From Scatosoma sp045656625 (GTDB lineage: Bacteria > Bacillota > Clostridia > Christensenellales > Borkfalkiaceae): DNA of 40,636 bases. Where the stretch lies: positions 1-40,636 of the forward strand of contig JAZORL010000176.1 in assembly GCA_045656625.1 (NCBI GenBank), in the 5' to 3' direction. Of this stretch, positions 24,393 to 30,812 are shown one piece after another; the first letter of the stretch is position 1; the number at the start of each line of letters is the position of its first letter. Position numbers and translations under genes: made by a program. The notes beneath the pieces are model-generated. The model did not search any database, was not told where the DNA came from, and saw only the letters and a program-made list of their open reading frames with translations.

Positions 24393-25523
24393 ATGAACAA
24401 CGAGTTTTTTTCCTTTGAAGTGATTAAAACGGACGAAGAAACGGGGGCGCGCGCAGGTATTTTGCACACGCCGCACGGGGATATTGAAACGCCCGTTTAT
24501 ATGCCCGTTGGTACGCAGGCGACGGTGAAAGGGGTATTTCCTCGTGATTTGGAGGAGGCAGGTTCGCAAATTATCCTTTCCAACACCTATCATTTGTATA
24601 TGCGCCCGGGTGATGAAATTGTAAAAAATGCAGGCGGATTGCATAAATTTATGAACTGGAACAAGCCGATTTTGACGGATAGCGGCGGTTTTCAGGTATT
24701 TTCGCTTGGAAAATTGAATAAAATTACCGACGAAGGGGTAGAATTTTCTTCTAACATCGACGGCAGTAAACATTTCTTTACGCCCGAAAAGGCGATCCAA
24801 GTCGAACAAAACCTCGGTGCGGATATTATTATGGCATTCGACGAGTGCAGCGAATACGGCTACAATCACGCGCAGGCGGAAGCGGCGATGAAACGCACTT
24901 CGGCGTGGCTCGAACGTTGCTATAAATTCCACAATAAGCCCGAGCAAGCCTTGTTCCCGATCGTGCAGGGGAATATGTATAAAGACCTGCGCGGTGAGAG
25001 CTTACGCCGCACGTTGCCTTTCGTAAAGCACGGGATTGCCATCGGCGGACTTTCCGTCGGCGAACCCAAGCCGATCATGTATGAAATGCTCGATTATTTG
25101 CAGCCCCTTTTGCCAAACGACGTACCCAGGTATTTGATGGGCGTGGGTTCACCTGATTGCTTGATCGAAGGAACGTTGCGCGGAATTGATATGTTTGACT
25201 GCGTTTTGGCGACGAGAATTGCAAGAAACGGTACGGCGATGACCTCGCGCGGCAGGGTGGTCGTTAGAAACGGAAAATACAAAGCGGATTTTACGCCGCT
25301 TGACGAGGAATGCGATTGCTATTGCTGCAGAAATTACACGAAGGCGTACCTGCGCCACTTGATCAACACGGGGGAAATGTACGGTGCAATGCTTTTGAGC
25401 TTGCACAACATTACCTTCTTGCATAAACTTATGAAGGGGTTGAGAAACTCCATTCTCGGCGGCTACGTGAAGGAGTTTACGCAGGAATTTTACCGCAAAT
25501 ACGGCGGCGAAGGGAAGTTTTAA
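24393..25523 (+). CDS. tgt: tRNA-guanine(34) transglycosylase
   Basis: 376 residues, with AAAAAGGAG before ATG 24393. The base-binding and catalytic motifs are visible: Asp96 in ILTDSGGFQVF, GGLSVGEPK, and the nucleophile Asp in MFDCVLATRIARNG. The zinc site is CDCYCC (about 307-312) with a downstream histidine. It exchanges G34 for preQ1 in tRNAs with GUN anticodons, a step to queuosine. No preQ1 riboswitch is evident in the short leader. In Clostridia tgt is commonly followed by yajC and secDF; here an ABC-2 transporter pair intervenes. Confidence 0.97.
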   Translation: MNNEFFSFEVIKTDEETGARAGILHTPHGDIETPVYMPVGTQATVKGVFPRDLEEAGSQIILSNTYHLYMRPGDEIVKNAGGLHKFMNWNKPILTDSGGFQVFSLGKLNKITDEGVEFSSNIDGSKHFFTPEKAIQVEQNLGADIIMAFDECSEYGYNHAQAEAAMKRTSAWLERCYKFHNKPEQALFPIVQGNMYKDLRGESLRRTLPFVKHGIAIGGLSVGEPKPIMYEMLDYLQPLLPNDVPRYLMGVGSPDCLIEGTLRGIDMFDCVLATRIARNGTAMTSRGRVVVRNGKYKADFTPLDEECDCYCCRNYTKAYLRHLINTGEMYGAMLLSLHNITFLHKLMKGLRNSILGGYVKEFTQEFYRKYGGEGKF

Positions 25524-25577
25524 GCGAGTGTAAAATTGCGCGGCTCTGTTGGTTGGATAGACGAGGAGTTATTATCT

Positions 25578-26288
25578 ATGTTAAAAATTGAAAATTTGAC
25601 GAAAATTTACGGGGATAAGAAAGCGGTAGACGGCTTGTCCCTGCATATTCAAAAGGGGGAGATTTACGGCTTTATCGGGCATAACGGCGCAGGAAAAACC
25701 ACCACGTTGAAAGCTTGCTGCGGTATTTTGAAATTTGAGGAAGGGGAGATTTTTGTCGATGGGGTTTCCATTAAGGAAAAGCCGCTCGATTGCAAGGCAA
25801 AAGTTGCCTATATACCCGATAATCCCGATTTGTATGCGTTTATGTCGGGGATACAATACTTGAATTTTGTGGCGGATATTTTCAAAATTCCTTCCGACGT
25901 GCGCAAGGAACGTATCCGTAAGTATGGGGATATTTTTGACTTGACAAAGGATTTGGCGCAGTCCATTGCCGCTTATTCTCACGGTATGAAGCAAAAGCTT
26001 GCCATTATTTCCGCCCTTATTCACGAGCCGAAGCTGATTTTGCTTGACGAGCCGTTCGTGGGGCTTGACCCGAAGGCGGCGCACTCGTTGAAAGGGATTA
26101 TGCGGGAGCTTTGCGATAACGGAAGTGCGATTTTCTTCTCTACGCACGTACTCGAGGTTGCGGAAAAATTGTGTGACAAAATCGCCATCATTAAGGGCGG
26201 AAAATTGATAAAACAAGGTACCGTGGACGAGGTGAAAGGGGATTCCGACCTCGAAAACGTGTTCTTGGAGCTTGTGGAGGCGGAATAG
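25578..26288 (+). CDS. ABC-2 type transporter ATPase
   Basis: Start at ATG 25578 (MLKIENLTKIYG), with GAGGAG (25563-25568) upstream; 236 residues. Walker A is GHNGAGKT, the signature is the YSHGMKQKL form typical of ABC-2 exporters, Walker B is LILLDEPFVGLD and the H-loop FFSTHV. It should energise the permease encoded directly downstream. The pair lies between tgt and yajC, which are usually neighbours, so it may be an insertion into this conserved region. Substrate unknown; export of an antibiotic, lipid or peptide is possible. Confidence 0.92.
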   Translation: MLKIENLTKIYGDKKAVDGLSLHIQKGEIYGFIGHNGAGKTTTLKACCGILKFEEGEIFVDGVSIKEKPLDCKAKVAYIPDNPDLYAFMSGIQYLNFVADIFKIPSDVRKERIRKYGDIFDLTKDLAQSIAAYSHGMKQKLAIISALIHEPKLILLDEPFVGLDPKAAHSLKGIMRELCDNGSAIFFSTHVLEVAEKLCDKIAIIKGGKLIKQGTVDEVKGDSDLENVFLELVEAE

Positions 26289-26295
26289 AAAAGGT

Positions 26296-27885
26296 ATGAT
26301 AAAGGCGTTATTAAAAAAACAGCTTTTAGAGAGTGTTTCCTTTCTATTCGTGGATGCGAAAAAGCAAAAGAAACGAGCGGGGGGCGCAGGATTTTGGCTT
26401 GCGTTCATGCTTTTCGCGGCACTTCTCTCTGTATTTAGTCTTTTTTGGCACACGGGGGATATGCTTTGCAAACCGCTTGTGGGAAGCGGCTTAACGTGGG
26501 TATATTTTGCGATGATGGGCTTGATTGCCGTCACGTTTAGCGTTATCGGCGGCATTTTTACGACCAAGGCAAAGCTGTACGAGGCAAAGGACAACGATTT
26601 CTTGCTTTCGATGCCCATTTCTCCCAAAGCGATTTTGTTTGTGAGAATGGTGAGCTTGTATCTTTTTTCGCTCTTCTTTTCCTCGGTGGTGTTTTTGCCT
26701 GCGATTGTACGGTATGCGACCTTTGCAAAACCGTCGGCTTTTGTGATTTTAGGGCAAATTGCCGTCAATTTTATTTTACCCTTCGGCTCGCTTGCGATTA
26801 GCTGTTTGCTTGGTTGGCTGATTGCTTGGGTGACTTCGAAAATTCCCTCTAAAAATTTGGTGTCGGTCTTCTTTTCGATTGTGTTTTTGGTCGCGTATTT
26901 CGTTTTGTATAGCAAGACGAATAGCTACTTGCAATACGTGATGGAGCACGGGGATAGACTTGGCGAAAATATAAAAAGCTATTTTTATCCGTTTTATCAG
27001 CTTGCATGGGCTTGCTTGGCAAAATGGAGTTCCTTCTTCCTGTTTGCGCTTATATTTGTCGGTGTTTTTGCGGCGATTTATCTTTTGATTTCCTGCACCT
27101 ATTTGCGCTTGATTATCGTGAATAAAGGTGCGAGAAAAGTGCAATATAAAGAAAGGACGCATAAACAAAAATCTCTCTTTTCTACTCTCTTGAAAAAGGA
27201 GCTGAAAAGGTATTTCGGCAACCCCATGGTCGCGTTGAATTGCTTTATGGGGGTATTTTTGGCGGTGGCGTTTCCCATCTTTGCCGCTTGCAATATGAAG
27301 CTTGTGCGCGCCCTTTCCAAACCCGAATGGGAAGGGGGGATTGCCCTCGTTCTGGGCGTGATTTACGGCTTTATCGTCGGCTTGAATATTATCTCGGGCG
27401 TTTCCGTGTCCTTGGAAGGGGAAAATATTTGGATTTTGCAAACGAGTCCCGTTCCCGCAAAAAAGGTATTGCTCGTGAAAGCCGTATTCCATTGGATATG
27501 GACCGCACCGATTGCGCTCGTTTCGGGGCTGGTGCTTTGCGCACTATTTAAGCTGGGCATCTTGTTTATCCTGCTGCTTTTGCTGTCCATTCTCGTTTTT
27601 TCGGTGTTTTTTGCGCTGTTGGGGCTGTTTATCAATCTCAAAATGCCCAGACTGCATTGGACGAGTGAAATGGCATGCGTAAAGCAAAGCTTTTCGGCGA
27701 TTTTGTCCCTCTTTTCGGGCTGGTTGACTTGCGGAGTATTGGTCGGTGGCTATTTCTGGTTCGGTAAATATTTACCGACGTGGGGATATTTTCTTGTGGG
27801 GATTGGGCTATTGCTTATCTTGACGGCGGCGCTTGTAGTTTGGCTCGTTAAGCGTGGCACGAAGATTTTTGAAAAGCTCGCTTGA
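26296..27885 (+). CDS. ABC-2 type transporter permease, two-repeat form
   Basis: Start chosen at ATG 26296 (MIKALLKKQLLESV), 529 residues; the nearest purine-rich element AAAAGG is almost adjacent to the ATG, so initiation may depend on coupling to the ATPase gene 7 nt upstream. There are about 12 hydrophobic segments in two halves. Each half has a similar cytoplasmic motif: EAKDNDFLLSMPISPKAILF in the first and LEGENIWILQTSPVPAKKVL in the second, which suggests internal duplication. With the preceding ATPase it forms a membrane transporter, probably an exporter. I cannot name the substrate. Confidence 0.85.
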   Translation: MIKALLKKQLLESVSFLFVDAKKQKKRAGGAGFWLAFMLFAALLSVFSLFWHTGDMLCKPLVGSGLTWVYFAMMGLIAVTFSVIGGIFTTKAKLYEAKDNDFLLSMPISPKAILFVRMVSLYLFSLFFSSVVFLPAIVRYATFAKPSAFVILGQIAVNFILPFGSLAISCLLGWLIAWVTSKIPSKNLVSVFFSIVFLVAYFVLYSKTNSYLQYVMEHGDRLGENIKSYFYPFYQLAWACLAKWSSFFLFALIFVGVFAAIYLLISCTYLRLIIVNKGARKVQYKERTHKQKSLFSTLLKKELKRYFGNPMVALNCFMGVFLAVAFPIFAACNMKLVRALSKPEWEGGIALVLGVIYGFIVGLNIISGVSVSLEGENIWILQTSPVPAKKVLLVKAVFHWIWTAPIALVSGLVLCALFKLGILFILLLLLSILVFSVFFALLGLFINLKMPRLHWTSEMACVKQSFSAILSLFSGWLTCGVLVGGYFWFGKYLPTWGYFLVGIGLLLILTAALVVWLVKRGTKIFEKLA

Positions 27886-27936
27886 AATGAAAAAACGGTG
27901 AAAAATAAAAAAAGTCCGTTTTGCACTTGAAATTGC

Positions 27937-27965
27937 TTGCAAAAAAGGAAAAAAACGGATATCAT
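27937..27965 (+). promoter_or_regulatory. Promoter of yajC
   Basis: TTGCAA (27937-27942), 17-nt spacer, TATCAT (27960-27965), in the 136-nt gap after the permease gene. Confidence 0.6.
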
Positions 27966-28021
27966 AGTAATACGAAAATATTATGGTTGCGCGAAAGAAC
28001 GCAACGTTTAAGGAGAAAAAT

Positions 28022-28516
28022 ATGCTTTGGAATTTGTTGAATAGCGTGTCAGACGTAGTAAGCACCAGCGACAGCGAAGGCAAGACGTCCGGCTGCGCAG
28101 GCGGTGGGATTTGGATTATGGTCGGCATTTTTGCCTTCATCATGATCGTAATGTCCTTTATGAGCAAACGCTCGCAAAAGAAGAGACAGGAAGAAGTAAT
28201 CAAAGAACATCAAGCCCTTCGTCCTGGCAATAAGGTAAAGACGATTGGTGGTATCTGCGGCGTTGTCGTAGAAATTTGCCCCGAAGACAACACCTTCGTT
28301 TTGGAAACGGGTACGGAAGCAAGCGGTAAGAGCTATCTTAAATTCGATATGCAAGCGATTTATATGTCCGACGCTCTTGCTACGCAAGAAGAACCCGTAG
28401 AAGAGGGCGAAAACGACGTACCTGCTACGGAAGAACCCGTATTCGAAGAAGGTGACGCACCTGCTATGGAAGAAACGGAAGAAGCTCCCGCAGAAGAAAA
28501 ATCCGACGAAGAATAA
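28022..28516 (+). CDS. yajC: Preprotein translocase accessory subunit YajC
   Basis: Start at ATG 28022 (MLWNLLNSV), with AAGGAG upstream; 164 residues, longer than the roughly 90-110 usual. A glycine-rich stretch precedes one membrane helix (about 32-48, IWIMVGIFAFIMIVMSF). The cytoplasmic YajC core follows (RSQKKRQEEVIKEHQALRPGNKVKTIGGICGVV, given in two parts: about 52-70 and 71-84). The C-terminal 50 residues are an acidic Pro/Ala/Glu tail (EEPVEEGENDVPATEEP). YajC associates with SecDF and SecYEG. A similar acidic tail is found on SecF downstream. A terminator-like hairpin follows its stop codon. Confidence 0.92.
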   Translation: MLWNLLNSVSDVVSTSDSEGKTSGCAGGGIWIMVGIFAFIMIVMSFMSKRSQKKRQEEVIKEHQALRPGNKVKTIGGICGVVVEICPEDNTFVLETGTEASGKSYLKFDMQAIYMSDALATQEEPVEEGENDVPATEEPVFEEGDAPAMEETEEAPAEEKSDEE

Positions 28517-28537
28517 GAAAAAACATTCTAAATAAAG

Positions 28538-28572
28538 ACGCCTCCGCATACCATAAAGCGGAGGTGTTTTTT
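28538..28572 (+). terminator. Terminator hairpin whose 3' arm is the next gene's ribosome binding site
   Basis: A 10-bp stem (28538-28547 with 28558-28567, one G-T wobble), 10-nt loop, then a T6 run (28567-28572). The 3' arm contains GGAGG (28560-28564), the likely Shine-Dalgarno for ATG 28573, which follows the T-run directly. It may both limit readthrough from yajC and mask the ribosome binding site. Confidence 0.8.
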
Positions 28573-28950
28573 ATGGAAAATTTGCAAAAAAACTCGGTGT
28601 TTTCGTTGATAAAAAGCGTATTGAGCGCACTTGCGCTCTCGTTGGTGTTTGCCATCATTTTTGCGTTTGTCCTTCGCTTTGCGTCGTTGCCGTATAAGGC
28701 GGTGTACCCCATCAATCAGGTGTTAAAAGGCTTGTCGCTTTGCGTGGGGGTACTCTTATATATCCGAGGAGAAAAGGGTTGGCTCAAAGGCGGGGCGTGC
28801 GGCATACTCTTTACGGCGGTTTCCTATCTCACGTTTTCGTCGATGGGTGGGAATTTTTCCCTTTCGTGGCTGTTTTTGGTGGAGCTTTTGCTCACGGTGT
28901 TTATCGGCGCGGTCAGCGGTTCTTTGGCGGTAAACGTGCGTCGCGCATAA
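28573..28950 (+). CDS. Small membrane protein of the TIGR04086 type
   Basis: Start taken at ATG 28573 (MENLQKNSVF); 125 residues with four hydrophobic segments (about 12-35, 48-63, 73-90 and 97-118). A GTG three codons upstream is possible but lies inside the ribosome binding site. The position between yajC and the SCIFF peptide gene matches where TIGR04086 family membrane proteins are known in Clostridia; I rely on both location and topology. Function unknown. The ribosome binding site is inside a terminator-like stem, so expression may be low or conditional. Confidence 0.78.
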   Translation: MENLQKNSVFSLIKSVLSALALSLVFAIIFAFVLRFASLPYKAVYPINQVLKGLSLCVGVLLYIRGEKGWLKGGACGILFTAVSYLTFSSMGGNFSLSWLFLVELLLTVFIGAVSGSLAVNVRRA

Positions 28951-29000
28951 AAAAATAGGGAAAAGGGGAGTAAAACTCGAAAAAAGATAAAAAAAGCGCT

Positions 29001-29029
29001 TGCAATTTCGTGAAAAGTATATTATAATA
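29001..29029 (+). promoter_or_regulatory. Promoter of the SCIFF precursor gene
   Basis: TTGCAA (29001-29006), 17-nt spacer, perfect TATAAT (29024-29029). The leader is about 35 nt and ends with the strong ribosome binding site GGAGG (29057-29061). Confidence 0.85.
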
Positions 29030-29069
29030 AATACACAAAATCCTATAAACGACTTTGGAGGACTTGATT

Positions 29070-29222
29070 ATGATTAAAACGATTGCGAAACCCGCAGATA
29101 AGAAAGTGACCGCTTGTGGCGAATGCAGAAGCACCTGCCAATCCGCTTGCAAAACGAGCTGCACGGTAGGGAACCAATCCTGCGAAAGAATTACGCGTGA
29201 AGAAAAAATCGAACGCAGATAA
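29070..29222 (+). CDS. scfA: SCIFF ranthipeptide precursor (six cysteines in forty-five residues)
   Basis: A 50-codon gene. Six cysteines lie at 16, 19, 23, 27, 31 and 38, in the characteristic order ACGECRSTCQSACKTSC followed by TVGNQSCE. This is the hallmark of SCIFF peptides, in which a radical SAM enzyme forms thioether crosslinks; the family is nearly universal in Clostridia. The N-terminal 15 residues are the leader. Eleven residues rich in Arg and Glu (RITREEKIERR) follow the last cysteine, whereas the SCIFF peptides I recall end soon after it. The gene has its own promoter, GGAGG eight bases before the ATG, and a terminator before the maturase gene. The biological role is unsettled; quorum-sensing-like signalling has been proposed. 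Confidence 0.95.
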   Translation: MIKTIAKPADKKVTACGECRSTCQSACKTSCTVGNQSCERITREEKIERR

Positions 29223-29248
29223 TTTATTTTAGTGAACTTAACGTAATC

Positions 29249-29280
29249 AAAACGGCGTATTGGATCAGTACGCCGTTTTT
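29249..29280 (+). terminator. Perfect terminator hairpin between SCIFF precursor and maturase
   Basis: An 11-bp perfect stem AAAACGGCGTA (29249-29259) with its complement (29269-29279), a 9-nt loop, and T5 at the end. It lies 26 nt after the precursor stop and 12 nt before the maturase ribosome binding site. It should terminate most precursor transcripts, with readthrough feeding the maturase. Confidence 0.9.
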
Positions 29281-29307
29281 GACCGATTTACGGAGGATAT
29301 TTATCCC

Positions 29308-30642
29308 TTGATACACGTATTTAATTACAGAGATAAAAACTACATTTACGATGTGGGGAGCGGCTCTTTACACGAATGCGACACCCCCACTGCCGACTAT
29401 TTGAAAGCCAAGGAAGAAGGACAAGCCGTCGATATTACCTATTTGACCGACGAGCAAATTAGAGAAATTCTTTCCGACGTGGAAGGGCTCAAAGCGCAGG
29501 GCTTGCTTTTCAAGGAAGAAGTGAAATCGTACCCTATGAAAAGCAACGAAGTGAAGGCGCTTTGTATCCACATTTGCCACGATTGTAATTTCCGTTGCCG
29601 CTACTGCTTTGCCGACGAGGGCGCATACCACTCCAAGCGTGAGAGTATGAGCTTGGAAACGGCGAAAAAAGCGGTCGATTTCCTCATTCAAAACAGCGGC
29701 AAGAGAAAGGTCTTGGAAATGGACTTTTTCGGCGGCGAACCCTTGATGAATTTCGACGTATTGAAAGCGACGGTCGCTTATGCGAAGGAAGAAGGGGCAA
29801 AGGCGGGCAAGAAATTCTTGTTCACGACGACGACCAACGCTCTTTTGCTGACGGACGAGGTAATTGAGTTCTTCAATGCGGAAATGGAAAACGTGGTGCT
29901 TTCCCTTGACGGTAGAAAGGAAATCCACGACGCAATCCGCAAAACCCCCAACGGCAAGGGTACGTTCGATCTTATCATCGGCAAGATTAAGAAATTCATT
30001 TCCATGCGTGGAAATAAGAGCTACTACGTACGCGGTACGTTCACGGCGAAAAATCTCGATTTTTCGAAGGACGTTTTGTTCATCGCCGATCAGGGGGTAG
30101 ACTCCATTTCGATGGAACCTGTCGTCACTGATATTGAGGATTTGCAAATCCGTGAAGAACACTTGGATGAAATCAACAAGGAATATGAAAATCTTTGTGA
30201 GGCGTACTTGGAAAGACACGCCAAGGGCGAAGGCTTTAATTTCTTCCATTTCAATATCGACTTGGAGGGCGGTCCTTGTCTTTCGAAACGCGTTTCGGCG
30301 TGTGGCGCAGGCAACGAGTATTTCTCGGTGACCCCGAATGGCGACTTGTATCCCTGCCATCAGTTTGCAGGAAACGAGAAATTCCGTATGGGGAGCGTGT
30401 ACGAGGGGATTACCCGTGACGACACGAGAGAGCTTTTCAAAAATTCCTGCCTTTTCACGAGGAAGAAATGCGAAGATTGCTTTGCAAAATTCGTTTGCTC
30501 GGGTGGTTGCAGCGCAAACAACTACAACTTTAACGGCGATATCAACGACCCTTATGAAGTGACCTGCGCGATGATGAAAAAGCGTGTGGAATGCGCAATG
30601 CATATCCTTGCGGAAAAGAAATTGCTTGCGGAAAACAAGTAA
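29308..30642 (+). CDS. scfB: SCIFF maturase, radical SAM/SPASM thioether-forming enzyme
   Basis: Start chosen at TTG 29308 (reading MIHVFNYRDKNYIYDVGSG), with GGAGG at 29292-29296; this matches the usual start of SCIFF maturases. An upstream in-frame TTG at 29260 lies in the loop of the terminator and is not a start. 444 residues. An N-terminal precursor-binding-like region (about 1-80) is followed by the radical SAM cluster CHDCNFRCRYC (CxxxCxxC), GGEPLMNF, and a C-terminal SPASM region with cysteines at GGPCLSKRVSACGAG, DLYPCHQF, CLFTRKKCEDCFAKFVCSGGC. It should crosslink the cysteines of the peptide encoded just upstream. A terminator follows at 30660. Confidence 0.95.
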   Translation: MIHVFNYRDKNYIYDVGSGSLHECDTPTADYLKAKEEGQAVDITYLTDEQIREILSDVEGLKAQGLLFKEEVKSYPMKSNEVKALCIHICHDCNFRCRYCFADEGAYHSKRESMSLETAKKAVDFLIQNSGKRKVLEMDFFGGEPLMNFDVLKATVAYAKEEGAKAGKKFLFTTTTNALLLTDEVIEFFNAEMENVVLSLDGRKEIHDAIRKTPNGKGTFDLIIGKIKKFISMRGNKSYYVRGTFTAKNLDFSKDVLFIADQGVDSISMEPVVTDIEDLQIREEHLDEINKEYENLCEAYLERHAKGEGFNFFHFNIDLEGGPCLSKRVSACGAGNEYFSVTPNGDLYPCHQFAGNEKFRMGSVYEGITRDDTRELFKNSCLFTRKKCEDCFAKFVCSGGCSANNYNFNGDINDPYEVTCAMMKKRVECAMHILAEKKLLAENK

Positions 30643-30659
30643 AGTCAAAAATATAGAGA

Positions 30660-30686
30660 AAAAATCGCTAAAAAAGCGGTTTTTTT
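30660..30686 (+). terminator. Intrinsic terminator after the SCIFF maturase
   Basis: Stem AAAATCGCT with AGCGGTTTT (one wobble), A5 loop, T7 run. It separates the SCIFF genes from secDF. Confidence 0.8.
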
Positions 30687-30728
30687 CTATGAAAAAAGAA
30701 AAAAATCGTATATCCACGCATTTATGGC

Positions 30729-30758
30729 TTGACTATACGGTTCAAAATAAGCTATAAT
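30729..30758 (+). promoter_or_regulatory. SigA promoter of secD-secF
   Basis: TTGACT (30729-30734), 18-nt spacer, perfect TATAAT (30753-30758), 54 nt before the secD start. Confidence 0.8.
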
Positions 30759-30776
30759 AACAAGGTACATTGTTCA

Positions 30777-30791
30777 CGGGGCTACGCCCCG
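30777..30791 (+). promoter_or_regulatory. GC-rich hairpin in the secD leader
   Basis: CGGGGC-TAC-GCCCCG, a perfect 6-bp stem with a 3-nt loop, about 12 nt after the predicted transcript start and 10 nt before the ribosome binding site AGGAGG (30801-30806). No T-run follows. It may stabilise the leader or be an operator. Confidence 0.5.
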
Positions 30792-30812
30792 AAACACAAC
30801 AGGAGGCTATAC

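Noticed and set aside
25581..26915. Long minus-strand frame antisense to the ABC-2 ATPase and permease genes
   Set aside because: The plus-strand genes have full motifs and ribosome binding sites; the antisense product has no recognisable motif.
27892..27959. Competing AAAACGG / TCCGTTTT / AAAACGGA arms before yajC as an attenuator
   Set aside because: The stems are short with long loops and no T-run, and the third arm lies inside the yajC promoter, upstream of its transcript.
30690..30758. 22-codon frame from ATG 30690 upstream of secD
   Set aside because: No ribosome binding site, and it overlaps the secD promoter, so it would not be on the secD transcript.
30770..30812. Leader peptide from TTG 30770 in the secD leader
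   Set aside because: No usable Shine-Dalgarno for it, and the frame runs on past the secD start out of phase.
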